64,000 nucleotides of DNA from Terasakiella magnetica (GCA_902729415.1 CACVCF010000445.1:62001-126000), one strand, 5' to 3'. Positions 18,212 through 27,112 are shown, counted from the first letter of the stretch. The notes: generated from the sequence alone by a model not told the origin. Numbers and translations are program-made.

Positions 18212-19312
18212 CTACTCGGCGGCGACGGTCTCGGCCTCGGCGGCGCGCGACAGCGGCCAGAAGGCGAAGCCATCGCCCATGGCAACGAACACCGGGAAGG
18301 TCACCGACAGCATGGCGGTGGCGATCCACAGATCCATGCCATAGGTGGGGGCGCCGCTGGGCATGGCGCCCACCAAGATTGTGGCGGCGGTCTTGTAGAC
18401 GGCATACATGGCGACGGCCAGGATGACGACCAGGACCAGCAGGATCAGGCCCTTCAGCGGTTGACGCACGGTCTGAAACGGTGCGGTCTGCATCATCACC
18501 AGCATGATAAACTCGCCGAACAGGGCCGAAACCGGCACCCGCACCATGTAATCCACCACATCCATGTGCAAGACCCGCACCCCCAGCAGCCATAGACCGG
18601 CGGCGATGGCGAGAACCAAGACAGCGGAGGTCAGGCCGAACAGCGGCTGACGCCCCAAGGCCGGGATCATGGTGGCCAGGGTGGCGGTGGGCCAGAAATC
18701 CAGCATCACGAACCACATGATCACCGCCACGGTGGTGACGATATAAGACAGTGCGTTCCAGGCGGGGAAAGCCCCTTTGGGGTCGAGGGCGGCGATGTAG
18801 AACGGCGCGTCCTTCATGGCGCCGAAATCGAAGCAGGTACGGAACAGTACCCAGGCGCTGACATAGGCCAGGACATAGACACCGATACCGATGACCGCGG
18901 GGTGGCCCGACACGGCGCTCATGGGCCAGCACTGGAACACAGCCACCAGCCAGAAGGCGGTACAGACGGAAACGATGGTGTACATGATGACGAACGGTGT
19001 CGGCGGCAACGCCCATCCGCCCACGACGCTGAGGATGGCGGGAGTGACGATCGCGGCGGCGGCGGCCATCATGAAGACGATGGCGATGCCCCTGCCTGGC
19101 TGGGCCATGCCGTCGAGGAAGCCGGGATATTTGCTCTGCCAGACCAGGCCGATGACGATTTGCAGCGGGATGGCGCTCATGACCAGCAGCGCCACCCAAC
19201 TGCCGAAGGTGGCCGGATCAAACCGCGAGCAGATGGTAAGCGACAAGATGACGGCGACCAGCGTCGCCGCGATCCCGAGGATGGGCTGTTTAAGGCCGAT
19301 GGTGTTTTGCAT
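18212..19312 (-). CDS. Polytopic membrane protein of unknown function
   Basis: 366 residues with about nine or ten predicted membrane helices spread over the whole length and a short acidic tail (AEAETVAAE). The start is placed at ATG 19312 (MQNTIGLKQP), behind GGGGGAAAC; the longer frame upstream shows no membrane-protein character. I do not recognise the family. It has its own near-perfect sigma-54 motif (19371-19386) divergent from the methylhydroxylase operon, so it is probably part of the same pathway, for example uptake of the phenolic substrate or a quinone- or cytochrome-linked membrane step. Both are guesses. Confidence 0.75.
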   Translation of the reverse strand: MQNTIGLKQPILGIAATLVAVILSLTICSRFDPATFGSWVALLVMSAIPLQIVIGLVWQSKYPGFLDGMAQPGRGIAIVFMMAAAAAIVTPAILSVVGGWALPPTPFVIMYTIVSVCTAFWLVAVFQCWPMSAVSGHPAVIGIGVYVLAYVSAWVLFRTCFDFGAMKDAPFYIAALDPKGAFPAWNALSYIVTTVAVIMWFVMLDFWPTATLATMIPALGRQPLFGLTSAVLVLAIAAGLWLLGVRVLHMDVVDYMVRVPVSALFGEFIMLVMMQTAPFQTVRQPLKGLILLVLVVILAVAMYAVYKTAATILVGAMPSGAPTYGMDLWIATAMLSVTFPVFVAMGDGFAFWPLSRAAEAETVAAE

Positions 19313-19370
19313 GTTTCCCCCACTCCGTATTGAGTTTTGGCGCACGCGCGGCGCTTGAAGGGGAAGAGAA

Positions 19371-19386
19371 AGCAACGCTCGTGCCA
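19371..19386 (-). promoter_or_regulatory. Sigma-54 promoter motif, near-perfect consensus
   Basis: On the minus strand this reads TGGCACGAGCGTTGCT, matching the TGGCACG-N4-TTGCW consensus at every defined position. It is about 60 bases upstream of the membrane-protein start at 19312. Confidence 0.8.
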
Positions 19387-19459
19387 GGGGCGGAAGGCAC
19401 GGCCCTGGGCTCGGCCACCCTCCGCCGCCCCGATTTGAGACGTCGCAATTCACTCCAGC

Positions 19460-19474
19460 GTATCGTTTCGATAC
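19460..19474. promoter_or_regulatory. Central inverted repeat between divergent sigma-54 motifs
   Basis: GTATCG and CGATAC flank TTT. The centre is about 82 bases from the minus-strand -24 element and 86 from the plus-strand one. Its sequence differs from the repeat at 16593-16607, so the two need not bind the same protein. The 19313-19638 gap otherwise shows no gene. Confidence 0.4.
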
Positions 19475-19551
19475 ATCAGCTCCGGCTGGGGCGGCGGCGC
19501 ATTTCACGCGAATCCGCCCGGTTGCGGGGATCAGTTCCCCCCTCTCCGATC

Positions 19552-19567
19552 TGGCATCGGCCTTGCA
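19552..19567 (+). promoter_or_regulatory. Sigma-54 promoter motif for the methylhydroxylase operon
   Basis: TGGCATCGGCCTTGCA has GG (19553-19554) and GC (19565-19566) ten bases apart, with TTGCA at -12. It is 72 bases upstream of the cytochrome gene start. Confidence 0.75.
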
Positions 19568-19638
19568 ATCCATTGGGCGTACCAAGCGGCCCCAGGGTCA
19601 TGAGGGTCTAAAGATCTGTATGTTGGGGGAGGTCCCAA

Positions 19639-19971
19639 GTGAAACCAAAAGCGAGTTCCCGCGCCACGATCACGATGATGGCCGCTGCCGTCGCCGTACT
19701 CTCCGTCTGGTCCCATCCGGCGTCCGCCCAGGTGGCGGGGCAGTGGAAAGACCCGAATCACGTTTATGCCAAGATCTGCTCCAACTGCCATGACATTGGC
19801 GTCGGACCGGTGATCAAGGGGCGCAATCTCGACCCCGATTATTATTTCCAGGTGGTGCGCCACGGTATGCGCGCCATGCCCGCCTTCCGTCCCACCGATG
19901 TGGATGACGCCATGCTGCACCGGCTGGCCGAGACCCTGTCCAAGAGCGCCCCGCCGGGAGGCCCGAAATGA
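19639..19971 (+). CDS. pchC: c-type cytochrome subunit of p-cresol methylhydroxylase-like enzyme
   Basis: 110 residues with a signal peptide (cleavage near HPASA/QVAG), one heme motif CSNCH, and a Met in RAMPAF as probable axial ligand. The size and the neighbouring flavoprotein gene fit PchC, which accepts electrons from the FAD of PchF in the periplasm. GTG start at 19639, with GGGGGAGG at 19625-19632. Its stop overlaps the start of the next gene by four bases (ATGA). It is the first gene behind the sigma-54 motif. Confidence 0.85.
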   Translation: MKPKASSRATITMMAAAVAVLSVWSHPASAQVAGQWKDPNHVYAKICSNCHDIGVGPVIKGRNLDPDYYFQVVRHGMRAMPAFRPTDVDDAMLHRLAETLSKSAPPGGPK

Positions 19972-20465
19972 GATTGTCTCGCCGGACCCTGCTGGGGGCG
20001 GCGTTGACCGGCGGCAGCGCGGTGGCGGTGGCGGGGGCGTTGCCCGCTTTGGCCAAGCCGGTGGAGTTGGCCTCCGAGACTTTGGTGCTGGTTGATCCTT
20101 CGGTCTCTTCCGCCTTCAGCGAGGGTCTGGGCCGGGTCTGGGTCGGACAGGTCGCCATCCGTCCGGTGACCGGGTCGGAGACCTTGGGCCAAGCCGCAGC
20201 TTGGCTTGCCGCCGGCCCCGGACGCCAAGTGGTGGGGTTGGTGGGCGATGCCGATGGGGTGATATTCCAGCAGAGAATCGAGCGCGGCAGCGTTCGCTGG
20301 ATGTCTTCGGCCCATCACGCCCCCGGCGGCGGTAATCGCTCCGGCTGGGAAGCAGCGCAGGGCGAGGGATTGGGGCGGATCGCCCAGGGGCGCTCCGGCA
20401 GCGGCTTGTCCGTCTCCGGCGCGGGGCCTGCCATCCCCCTGATGTCCTTCGTCGTCCAGAGCTGA
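19968..20465 (+). CDS. Small Tat-exported protein of unknown function
   Basis: 165 residues. The N-terminus has a twin-arginine signal (SRRTLLGAALTGG) and an Ala-rich hydrophobic stretch ending near ALA. The mature part is about 135 residues without cysteines or a cofactor motif that I recognise. It contains VDPSVSSAF and WLAAGPGRQVVGLVGDADG near the middle. It overlaps pchC by four bases and lies 29 bases before pchF, so it is tightly placed inside the methylhydroxylase operon. Tat export suggests that it acts in the periplasm, perhaps in enzyme assembly or FAD attachment; this is inference. Confidence 0.75.
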   Translation: MRLSRRTLLGAALTGGSAVAVAGALPALAKPVELASETLVLVDPSVSSAFSEGLGRVWVGQVAIRPVTGSETLGQAAAWLAAGPGRQVVGLVGDADGVIFQQRIERGSVRWMSSAHHAPGGGNRSGWEAAQGEGLGRIAQGRSGSGLSVSGAGPAIPLMSFVVQS

Positions 20466-20494
20466 CCGGCATAAGAAAAATTCGGGAGAATTCC

Positions 20495-22042
20495 ATGTCC
20501 AGCAAATACATTGCCCTGCCAAAGGGTGTTTCTGAAAAGTCCTTTGACGCCGCCATCAAGGAATATCGGGCCGTTCTCGGCGAAGCCAACGTCTTCACCG
20601 ATTCCGAGCATCTTGCCTCTTACAGCAAGATCATGATTCCCGACATCACAGAGAACCACACCCCGTCGGCAGCGATCTGCCCGGCTTCGGTGGAAGAGGT
20701 TCAGGCCTGCGTCGCCATCTGCAACAAGTACAAGGTGCCGGTATGGCCCATCTCCACCGGCCGCAACTTGGGCTATGGCAGCGCCGCGCCGTGCAGCCGG
20801 GGTCAGGTGGTGATGGATCTGCGCCGCATGAACAAGATCATCGAGGTTGATGCCGAGTTGGGCACCGCCTTGGTCGAACCCGGCGTGACCTTCCAGCAGC
20901 TTTACGACTATCTGCAAGAGCATAAGATTCCGCTGTGGCTGTCCTGCCCGGCGCCGTCCGCCATCGCCGGTCCGCTGGGCAATGCGGTGGATCGGGGCGT
21001 CGGCTATACCCCCTATGGCGAACACTTCATGTTCTCGTGCGGCATGGAAGTGGTGATGCCCACCGGCGAGGTGCTGAAGACCGGTATGGGCTCGCTGCCC
21101 AATTCCAACACCGCCCAGGTGTTCAAGTGGGGCTATGGCCCCTATCTCGACGGCATTTTCACCCAGTCCAATTACGGCATCGTCACCAAGATGGGCTTCT
21201 GGCTGATGCCGGCGCCGCCCGCCTTCAAGCCCTATGTCATCCGCTATCCGGAAGAGACCGATATCGTCGATATCGTCGAGACCCTGCGGCCGCTGCGCAT
21301 GGCCATGATCATCCCCAACGCGGTGGTGATCGTGCATGCCTTGTGGGAGCTGGGCTCGTTCCTCAAGCGCTCCGAGCATTATCCCGGCACCGGCACCATC
21401 CCCGACAGCGTGGTCAAGGATCTGGTGAAGAAGCACAAGGTCGGCATGTGGAACGTCTATTGCGGCCTCTACGGCTCGCCCGAGCAGAACGAGGTCAACT
21501 GGAACATCATCCAGAACGTGGTCAAGGCCTCGGGCAAGGGTGAACTGCTGACTGCCGAGCAGGTGGGCGACGATCCGGTGTTCAAGTACCGGGCCGATCT
21601 GATGCAGGGCAAGATGAACACCGCTGAATTCGGTCTTTATAACTGGCGTGGCGGCGGCGGCTCGGCCTGGTTCGCTCCGGTCAGCCAGGCGCGCGGCAGC
21701 GAGACCCTGAAGCAGATGGATATGGCCAAGCGCATCCTCGGCAAGTACGGCTTTGACTATGTTTCCGAGTTCATCGTCGGCTGGCGCGACATGCACCACA
21801 TCGTCGATCTGCTTTATGACCGCACCGATCCGGCGCAGTTGGAAGCGGCGCGGGCGTGCTTCGACGAGTTGCTGACCGAGTTCTCCAAGGCGGGCTATGG
21901 CACCTACCGCGTCAATACCGCCTTCATGGACAAGGTCGCCGACACCTATGGGCCGGTCAAAAGGGAGATCAACCGCAAGATCAAGCGGGCTCTCGATCCC
22001 AACGGCATCATCGCCCCCGGCAAGTCCGGTATCTGGAATTAA
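20495..22042 (+). CDS. pchF: p-Cresol methylhydroxylase-like flavoprotein subunit
   Basis: 515 residues, member of the vanillyl-alcohol oxidase/PCMH flavoprotein family. The FAD-binding segment PISTGRNLGYGSAAP and GNAVDRGVGYTPYGEH are characteristic, and LDPNGIIAPGKSGIW closes the protein as in the family. PCMH oxidises the 4-alkyl group of p-cresol by hydride removal and water addition, giving 4-hydroxybenzyl alcohol and then the aldehyde, with electrons going to the cytochrome subunit. Family members also act on 4-ethylphenol or eugenol, so the exact substrate is open. There is no signal peptide, although PCMH is periplasmic in pseudomonads. Start ATG with GGGAG upstream. Confidence 0.9.
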   Translation: MSSKYIALPKGVSEKSFDAAIKEYRAVLGEANVFTDSEHLASYSKIMIPDITENHTPSAAICPASVEEVQACVAICNKYKVPVWPISTGRNLGYGSAAPCSRGQVVMDLRRMNKIIEVDAELGTALVEPGVTFQQLYDYLQEHKIPLWLSCPAPSAIAGPLGNAVDRGVGYTPYGEHFMFSCGMEVVMPTGEVLKTGMGSLPNSNTAQVFKWGYGPYLDGIFTQSNYGIVTKMGFWLMPAPPAFKPYVIRYPEETDIVDIVETLRPLRMAMIIPNAVVIVHALWELGSFLKRSEHYPGTGTIPDSVVKDLVKKHKVGMWNVYCGLYGSPEQNEVNWNIIQNVVKASGKGELLTAEQVGDDPVFKYRADLMQGKMNTAEFGLYNWRGGGGSAWFAPVSQARGSETLKQMDMAKRILGKYGFDYVSEFIVGWRDMHHIVDLLYDRTDPAQLEAARACFDELLTEFSKAGYGTYRVNTAFMDKVADTYGPVKREINRKIKRALDPNGIIAPGKSGIWN

Positions 22043-22049
22043 GACCTTC

Positions 22050-22133
22050 GGGCCGATGGCTTCGGCCATCGGCCCAGTACGGTGGCTGCCGCGGGAGCCA
22101 GGGGATATGCAAGGCATCCCGCGGAAGGCCACC
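22050..22133 (+). other. Two strong hairpins between pchF and the aldehyde dehydrogenase
   Basis: GGGCCGATGGC (22050-22060) and GCCATCGGCCC (22065-22075) form a perfect 11-bp stem with a TTCG loop. A second, longer stem pairs GGTGGC and CCGCGGGA (22081-22096) with TCCCGCGG and GCCACC (22117-22133). No T-run follows, so these are candidate mRNA-processing or stability elements between genes of one operon. Confidence 0.55.
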
Positions 22134-22165
22134 CTGAGGGACGCGTTAATAACGGGAGGACGACA

Positions 22166-23608
22166 ATGAAGGAATACAAGCTGTTCATCGGCGGTGAGTG
22201 GGTGGCCTCGTCATCGGGGACCGTCGCCGACAATATCGATCCGGCCACCGGCAAGGCCTTTGCGCGTGTGCATCAGGCCGATCTGGCCGATCTGGAAAAG
22301 GCGGTCGCCGCCGCCCATCAGGCCGCAATCGCCTGGGGCAACACCCAGGCCAACCAGCGCGAGGCCATTCTGCTGAAGGCCGCCGAGGTTCTGGCCGGGC
22401 GCATTCCCGAGATTGCCGAGGTGCTGCGCTACGAATCGGGCTCGACCTTCGGCAAGTCCATGTTCGAGACCTCGTTCTGCGTCAACCTGCTGCGCAGTGC
22501 GGCGGGCGAGTGCCGGCGCATCTTCGGTGAGACCATGCCCTCGGACTCCCCCGGCCTGTTCTCCATGTCGGTGCGTCGGCCTCTGGGCGTCATCGCCGGT
22601 ATCGCGCCCTACAACTTCCCCTTCCTGCTGGCCTTCAAGAAGGTGGCCATGGCGCTGGCCGCCGGTAATGCCTTCGTGCTGAAGCCCGCGGGCTATACTC
22701 CCATCTCCGGCCTGATGATCGCCGAGGTGATGGAGGCGGCGGGCCTGCCCAAGGGTGTGCTTAACGTCATTCCCGGCCCCGGCGGTAAGCTGGGCGACGC
22801 CCTGATCTCCGATCCCCGCGTCAAGATGGTGACCTTCACCGGCTCGACCGAGGTGGGACGCCATATCGGTCAGCTGGCGGCGGCGCATTTCAAGAAGTGC
22901 ACCCTGGAGATGGGCGGCAAGAGCCCGATGATCGTGCTCAAGGACGCCGATATTCCTTATGCGGTGGATGCCGCCTGCTTCGGCATCTTCCTGCATCAGG
23001 GCCAGGTCTGCATGGTCAATTCCCGTATCATCGTGGAAGAGCCCATCTTCGACGCCTTCTGCGAGGCCTTCGCCGCCAAGGTGAAGAAGCTTCAGGTCGG
23101 CGACCCCCACGACCCCCACACGGTGATCGGGCCGCTGATCACCAAGGGTCAGTGCTTGGTGGTGCAATCCCATGTGGATGACGCTGTCGCCAAGGGCGCC
23201 CGGATGCTGACCGGCGGTAAGTGTGATGGCGCCTTCTACGAGCCCACGGTTCTGGCCGGGGTGGTGTCGGGCATGGCGGTTTACCGCGACGAGACCTTTG
23301 GGCCGTTGGTGTCCATCATCCGGGCCAAGGATTCCGAGGAAGCCCTTCATATCGCCAATGACAGCAATTACGGCCTGTCCTCGGCGGTGATCACCAACGA
23401 CCTGCAAAAGGCCATGGATCTGTCGCTGCGCCTGGAGGCGGGCATGGTGCACGTCAACAATTGCTCGATTCTTGACGAGCCGCACGTGCCCTTCGGCGGC
23501 ATCAAGGAAAGCGGCATGGGCCGTGAAGGCGGCCGGTGGTCGATGGAAGAAATGACCGAAACGAAGTGGATCACCATTCAATTGGGACAGCGCCACTTCC
23601 CGTTCTGA
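22166..23608 (+). CDS. Aldehyde dehydrogenase, probably 4-hydroxybenzaldehyde dehydrogenase
   Basis: 480 residues of the NAD(P)-dependent aldehyde dehydrogenase superfamily. The catalytic Cys lies in HQGQVCMVNSR, the general-base Glu in LEMGGKSP, and the cofactor motif is FTGSTEVGR. The start at 22166 follows GGGAGGACGACA and gives the usual N-terminus KLFIGGEWV. The position directly after pchF suggests oxidation of 4-hydroxybenzaldehyde to 4-hydroxybenzoate. It is followed by a strong terminator. Confidence 0.9.
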   Translation: MKEYKLFIGGEWVASSSGTVADNIDPATGKAFARVHQADLADLEKAVAAAHQAAIAWGNTQANQREAILLKAAEVLAGRIPEIAEVLRYESGSTFGKSMFETSFCVNLLRSAAGECRRIFGETMPSDSPGLFSMSVRRPLGVIAGIAPYNFPFLLAFKKVAMALAAGNAFVLKPAGYTPISGLMIAEVMEAAGLPKGVLNVIPGPGGKLGDALISDPRVKMVTFTGSTEVGRHIGQLAAAHFKKCTLEMGGKSPMIVLKDADIPYAVDAACFGIFLHQGQVCMVNSRIIVEEPIFDAFCEAFAAKVKKLQVGDPHDPHTVIGPLITKGQCLVVQSHVDDAVAKGARMLTGGKCDGAFYEPTVLAGVVSGMAVYRDETFGPLVSIIRAKDSEEALHIANDSNYGLSSAVITNDLQKAMDLSLRLEAGMVHVNNCSILDEPHVPFGGIKESGMGREGGRWSMEEMTETKWITIQLGQRHFPF

Positions 23609-23634
23609 GCCGATTTTCCTTCCCGGCTCGAACT

Positions 23635-23672
23635 GGCCGGGTCGCCCCCACCGCGACCCGGCCCCTTTTTTT
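23635..23672 (+). terminator. Rho-independent terminator
   Basis: GGCCGGGTCGC (23635-23645) pairs with GCGACCCGGCC (23653-23663), followed by seven T residues. It ends just eight bases before the ligase start codon at 23680, so expression of the ligase must depend on read-through or on a promoter inside this element. Confidence 0.88.
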
Positions 23673-23679
23673 CTAACGG

Positions 23680-25227
23680 ATGGTCTTGATGACGACAGCC
23701 TCACGCCAACGCAGCCCGTCTCACAATGCCTGTGAGCAGATCATCGGCTGGCAGGCCGCCGCAGGTCTTGGGGATCAACCGGCCATCCTGGCGGGGTCTT
23801 GCTCCGTCAGCTATGCCGAGCTTACCGCCATGACCAATGCGGTGGGCAATGCCCTTCTGTCCCACGGAATCAAACCGGACGACCGGATTCTTCTGCTGAC
23901 CAAGGATTCGCCGGAAATGGTCGCCGCCTATATGGCGGTTATGAAGATCGGCGCCATTGCCGTGGCGCTCAATACCCGCAGCAGCGCGCGCGAGATCGGC
24001 CACGCCATGGCCGACAGTCAGTGCAGCGCTTTCATTCTTGATCCCGAATTCCGCCCACTGTTCCAGTCGGGCTCCGATATTTCCGAATATCTGCCCCCGC
24101 TGGTGATCGACGATGTGGCGGAGTTTTCGGCGGGCGCCAGCACCGAGCTGGAAGCCTGCCCGGTCCTGCCCACCGACAAGGCTTTTCTGATCTATACCTC
24201 GGGGACCACCGGCGCCGCCAAAGCCGCCATCCACCGTCATGGTGACGTCAGCATCGGGGATCTGCACCTGCGGGTGAACTTCAACGTCCGCCCCGGTGAC
24301 CGGGTGTTTTCGACCTCGAAACTGTTCTTCGCCTTCGCCTTGGGCCACAGCATGATTGGCGCCCTGAAATGCGGCGCCACCATCATCTTGCATGACGGCT
24401 GGCCCGATGCCGACGGCGTTGCCGCGGTGGTCGAGCAGCATAGCCCCACCATCTTGCTCAGCGTTCCCACCCTTTACCGTAATCTTCTGCGTAGCCGCGT
24501 CACCGGACTGCCCGCCTTCAAGGGGATCCGCCACTTCATCTCGGCGGGCGAGCGCCTGCCGGATTCGGTGTTCATGGAGTGGCTGGAGGAAACCAAGCGC
24601 CCCATTCTGGAAGGCATCGGCACCAGTGAGATTGTTTTTCTTGCCATCGCCAATACGCCCTCGGCCTATCGCAAAGGCTCGTCGGGACGGCCCCAGCCCT
24701 GGGCCACGGTCAAGCTGATTGGTGAAGACGGCCAGCCGGTGCGCAAACCCGACCAGACCGGAGTCCTGTGGTTGAAGATGGCCTCGGTTGCCGCCGGGTA
24801 CTGGAACCGCGCCGATAAGACTGCCGAAGCCTTTCAAAAAGGCTGGTACTGCACCGGCGACATCTTCTCGTTCGATGCCGATGGCTGGTGGGAGCATCAC
24901 GGCCGTGGCGATGACATGCTGAAAATCTCCGGCCAGTGGGTCAGCCCCGCCGAGATCGAGGAGCACGCCCTCAAAGTCCCCGGCATCATCGAAGCGGCGG
25001 CGGTGGGCGTTACCAACGAGGATGGCTTGGTGCGGCTGGGATTGGCGGTGGTTTCCGCCGACCACGCTCCCGGTCAGGACATCCTGGAGGAGAGCCTGCG
25101 CCAGCATTTCGAACGCAATCTCTCCATCTATAAATGTCCGCGCCGTATTCGCTTTGTCGAAGCGATGCCGCGCACGGTCACCGGCAAGCTACAAAGATTT
25201 AGGGTCAGAGACTTCTTCGCGCAATAG
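23680..25227 (+). CDS. Aryl-CoA ligase (benzoate/4-hydroxybenzoate-CoA ligase type)
   Basis: 515 residues, adenylate-forming enzyme. The ATP-binding loop is YTSGTTGAAKA, the aromatic-pocket side has EGIGTSEIVF, the hinge has YCTGDIFSFDADGW and the catalytic Lys loop is RTVTGKLQRF. This pattern matches the benzoate-CoA ligase group, which includes 4-hydroxybenzoate-CoA ligases. The product, 4-hydroxybenzoyl-CoA, would enter the anaerobic benzoyl-CoA route. Two possible starts, ATG 23680 and ATG 23689, cannot be separated because no strong Shine-Dalgarno is present. The gene lies directly behind a terminator. Confidence 0.87.
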   Translation: MVLMTTASRQRSPSHNACEQIIGWQAAAGLGDQPAILAGSCSVSYAELTAMTNAVGNALLSHGIKPDDRILLLTKDSPEMVAAYMAVMKIGAIAVALNTRSSAREIGHAMADSQCSAFILDPEFRPLFQSGSDISEYLPPLVIDDVAEFSAGASTELEACPVLPTDKAFLIYTSGTTGAAKAAIHRHGDVSIGDLHLRVNFNVRPGDRVFSTSKLFFAFALGHSMIGALKCGATIILHDGWPDADGVAAVVEQHSPTILLSVPTLYRNLLRSRVTGLPAFKGIRHFISAGERLPDSVFMEWLEETKRPILEGIGTSEIVFLAIANTPSAYRKGSSGRPQPWATVKLIGEDGQPVRKPDQTGVLWLKMASVAAGYWNRADKTAEAFQKGWYCTGDIFSFDADGWWEHHGRGDDMLKISGQWVSPAEIEEHALKVPGIIEAAAVGVTNEDGLVRLGLAVVSADHAPGQDILEESLRQHFERNLSIYKCPRRIRFVEAMPRTVTGKLQRFRVRDFFAQ

Positions 25228-25342
25228 GGGTTGGTTTGATAAGTCTTCGCTCTATGCAGACTTGATGTATTCTGTATACCGAATCAGGGCCGCCCAATGA
25301 TGCCTTGGTCGATAAGGAATAAATACGGGAGGAGGATATGAG

Positions 25343-27112
25343 GTGCAGGCACGTGACCTGAGACTGCCCGATTTGGTCCAGTTCGATGCGGATCAGGGGT
25401 TGATTTCATTTTGTGGCCGTCGCGCGGTGCTGATCCAGGCTGATGCCATGGGCGCGCTGCGCAAGGAGTTGGTGGACACACTTGGCAGCGATATCGCCAA
25501 GGTGATCTTGACCCGTTTCGGCTATAGCTGCGGCCAGAATGATGCCCGCCACCTTCATGCCATGATGGGCGACGACGCCGTGTCCGAGTTCGTGCTGGCG
25601 GGGCCCAAGCTGCACATGCTGGAAGGGGTGGTGTGCGTCGAGACCCATGCCTTGCTGATCGACCCCGAGACCGGCCATTACGATATGTCCGGTATCTGGC
25701 GTAATTCCTACGAGGCCGAACAGCAACTGCGCCTGTTCGGCGTTTCCGACGATCCGGTGTGTTGGACGGTGGCAGGCTATGCCTCGGGGTTCTCGTCGGT
25801 GGCCTTCGACACGCCTATGATCTGCATCGAGGGGCAGTGCATCGGCCAGGGGCACGAGCATTGCACCTGGCGTCTGGTGGCGGCTTCGTCCTGCGGCCCC
25901 GAACATGACGACCACCGCCGTCTGTTCATGCCGCTCAACATCCAAGAACATATCAATCTGCTGGAACAGAAGGTGCAGGTGCGCACCTCGGCCCTGGCTG
26001 CGTCGGAATCGCGCTATCGTGATCTGGTGGATAACCTGTCCGAGATCATCTTCAGCCTGGACGAGGAGGGCCAACTGGTCCACCTCAACCGGGCCGGGCG
26101 CAAGCGCCTGGGTCTTGATACCGCTGGCCAGATGGTGCCGTTGGCCCGGCTGATGACCATGCCCCACCGCCGCCGTCTGGTGCGGTTCTTGCGCCAAGTC
26201 AGCACCAGTGGCTCGGAAGGCCGGATCGAGCTGGCGCTGCGCAGCCTGACCGGCGAGGAAATCCCCGCCCAGATGCAGATCAGTCCGGTGTTGGATGGCG
26301 AGCGGCTGGCGGGATATCGCGGCCTCGCCATCGACATTTCCCAACGTCAGGCGCGCGAACGCAAGCTGACCGAATACGCCTCCAGTCTGGAGACCCAATT
26401 GGCCCAGGCCACCCGGCTGGCGGGGTTGGGGCAGTTCGCCTCGGGCATCGCCCACGAGATCAACAATCCCATGGGGCTGATTTCGGCTTATGCCGAGGAT
26501 TTGCTCGATACCTTGGATGAAGACGGCGCCGCCGCCGATTTGGCCAAGCTGCGGCGCGGGCTGGCCACCATCCAGGAACAGGCCTATCGCTGCAAATACA
26601 TCACCCAGAATGTGCTGTCCTTCGCCCGCGATCAGGTCATCAACCTGGAAGCCACCGATACCGGCGCGCTGGTGCGGGACAAGGTGGCGTTTTTCAGTGA
26701 GCGCACCACGGTGCGCGGTCTTGATATTCGTCTCAATATCTCGGAGGGTTTGCCCCCGGTCACCACCGACCCCAATCTTCTGGGGCAGGTATTGCTGAAT
26801 CTTTTGAAGAATGCGGCCGATGCCATGGAGAGCAAGGGCGTGCTCTCCATTTCGCTCTGCCGCTTTCGCAACCGCCTGCGCCTGGACGTCAACGATGACG
26901 GCCCGGGACTGGCACCCGAGATCATGGAGAAGGTGTTCGATCCCTTCTTCACCACCAAGGAGCCGGACAGGGGCACGGGTCTCGGCCTGTCCATCTGCTA
27001 TGGCATCGTTCGGTCCCTGGGGGGAACCATCACCTGCGGCAATCGCCCAACGGGAGGCGCGTGGTTCCGTGTCTCGTTGCCGCTCTCCAACGGGGAAAGG
27101 ACCGGCCCATGA
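25343..27112 (+). CDS. Sensor histidine kinase with XylR/MopR-type aromatic-sensing domain
   Basis: 589 residues. Residues 1-180 are a XylR_N/V4R domain as in the phenol activators DmpR and MopR. The zinc ligands Cys155, Glu178, Cys181 and Cys189 of MopR have counterparts Cys140, Glu163, Cys166 and Cys174 with identical spacing. The phenol-contact residues His106 and Trp134 match His91 and Trp119 with the same offset of 15. A PAS domain follows (about 230-345), then HisKA with His371 (IAHEINNP) and an ATPase domain (NLLKNAADAM, TGLGLSICYG). No membrane helix is seen, so it is cytoplasmic. GTG start with GGAGGAGG upstream; ATG 25338 is out of frame. It overlaps the regulator gene by four bases. 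Confidence 0.92.
   Translation: MQARDLRLPDLVQFDADQGLISFCGRRAVLIQADAMGALRKELVDTLGSDIAKVILTRFGYSCGQNDARHLHAMMGDDAVSEFVLAGPKLHMLEGVVCVETHALLIDPETGHYDMSGIWRNSYEAEQQLRLFGVSDDPVCWTVAGYASGFSSVAFDTPMICIEGQCIGQGHEHCTWRLVAASSCGPEHDDHRRLFMPLNIQEHINLLEQKVQVRTSALAASESRYRDLVDNLSEIIFSLDEEGQLVHLNRAGRKRLGLDTAGQMVPLARLMTMPHRRRLVRFLRQVSTSGSEGRIELALRSLTGEEIPAQMQISPVLDGERLAGYRGLAIDISQRQARERKLTEYASSLETQLAQATRLAGLGQFASGIAHEINNPMGLISAYAEDLLDTLDEDGAAADLAKLRRGLATIQEQAYRCKYITQNVLSFARDQVINLEATDTGALVRDKVAFFSERTTVRGLDIRLNISEGLPPVTTDPNLLGQVLLNLLKNAADAMESKGVLSISLCRFRNRLRLDVNDDGPGLAPEIMEKVFDPFFTTKEPDRGTGLGLSICYGIVRSLGGTITCGNRPTGGAWFRVSLPLSNGERTGP

Noticed and set aside
20315..22132. A 605-codon open frame on the minus strand opposite pchF
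   Set aside because: Composition is His/Gly/Asp-rich as in antisense translations; pchF on the plus strand is unambiguous.
25338..25361. ATG 25338 as start of the sensor kinase
   Set aside because: It is out of frame and stops after seven codons; GTG 25343 gives the complete XylR_N domain.
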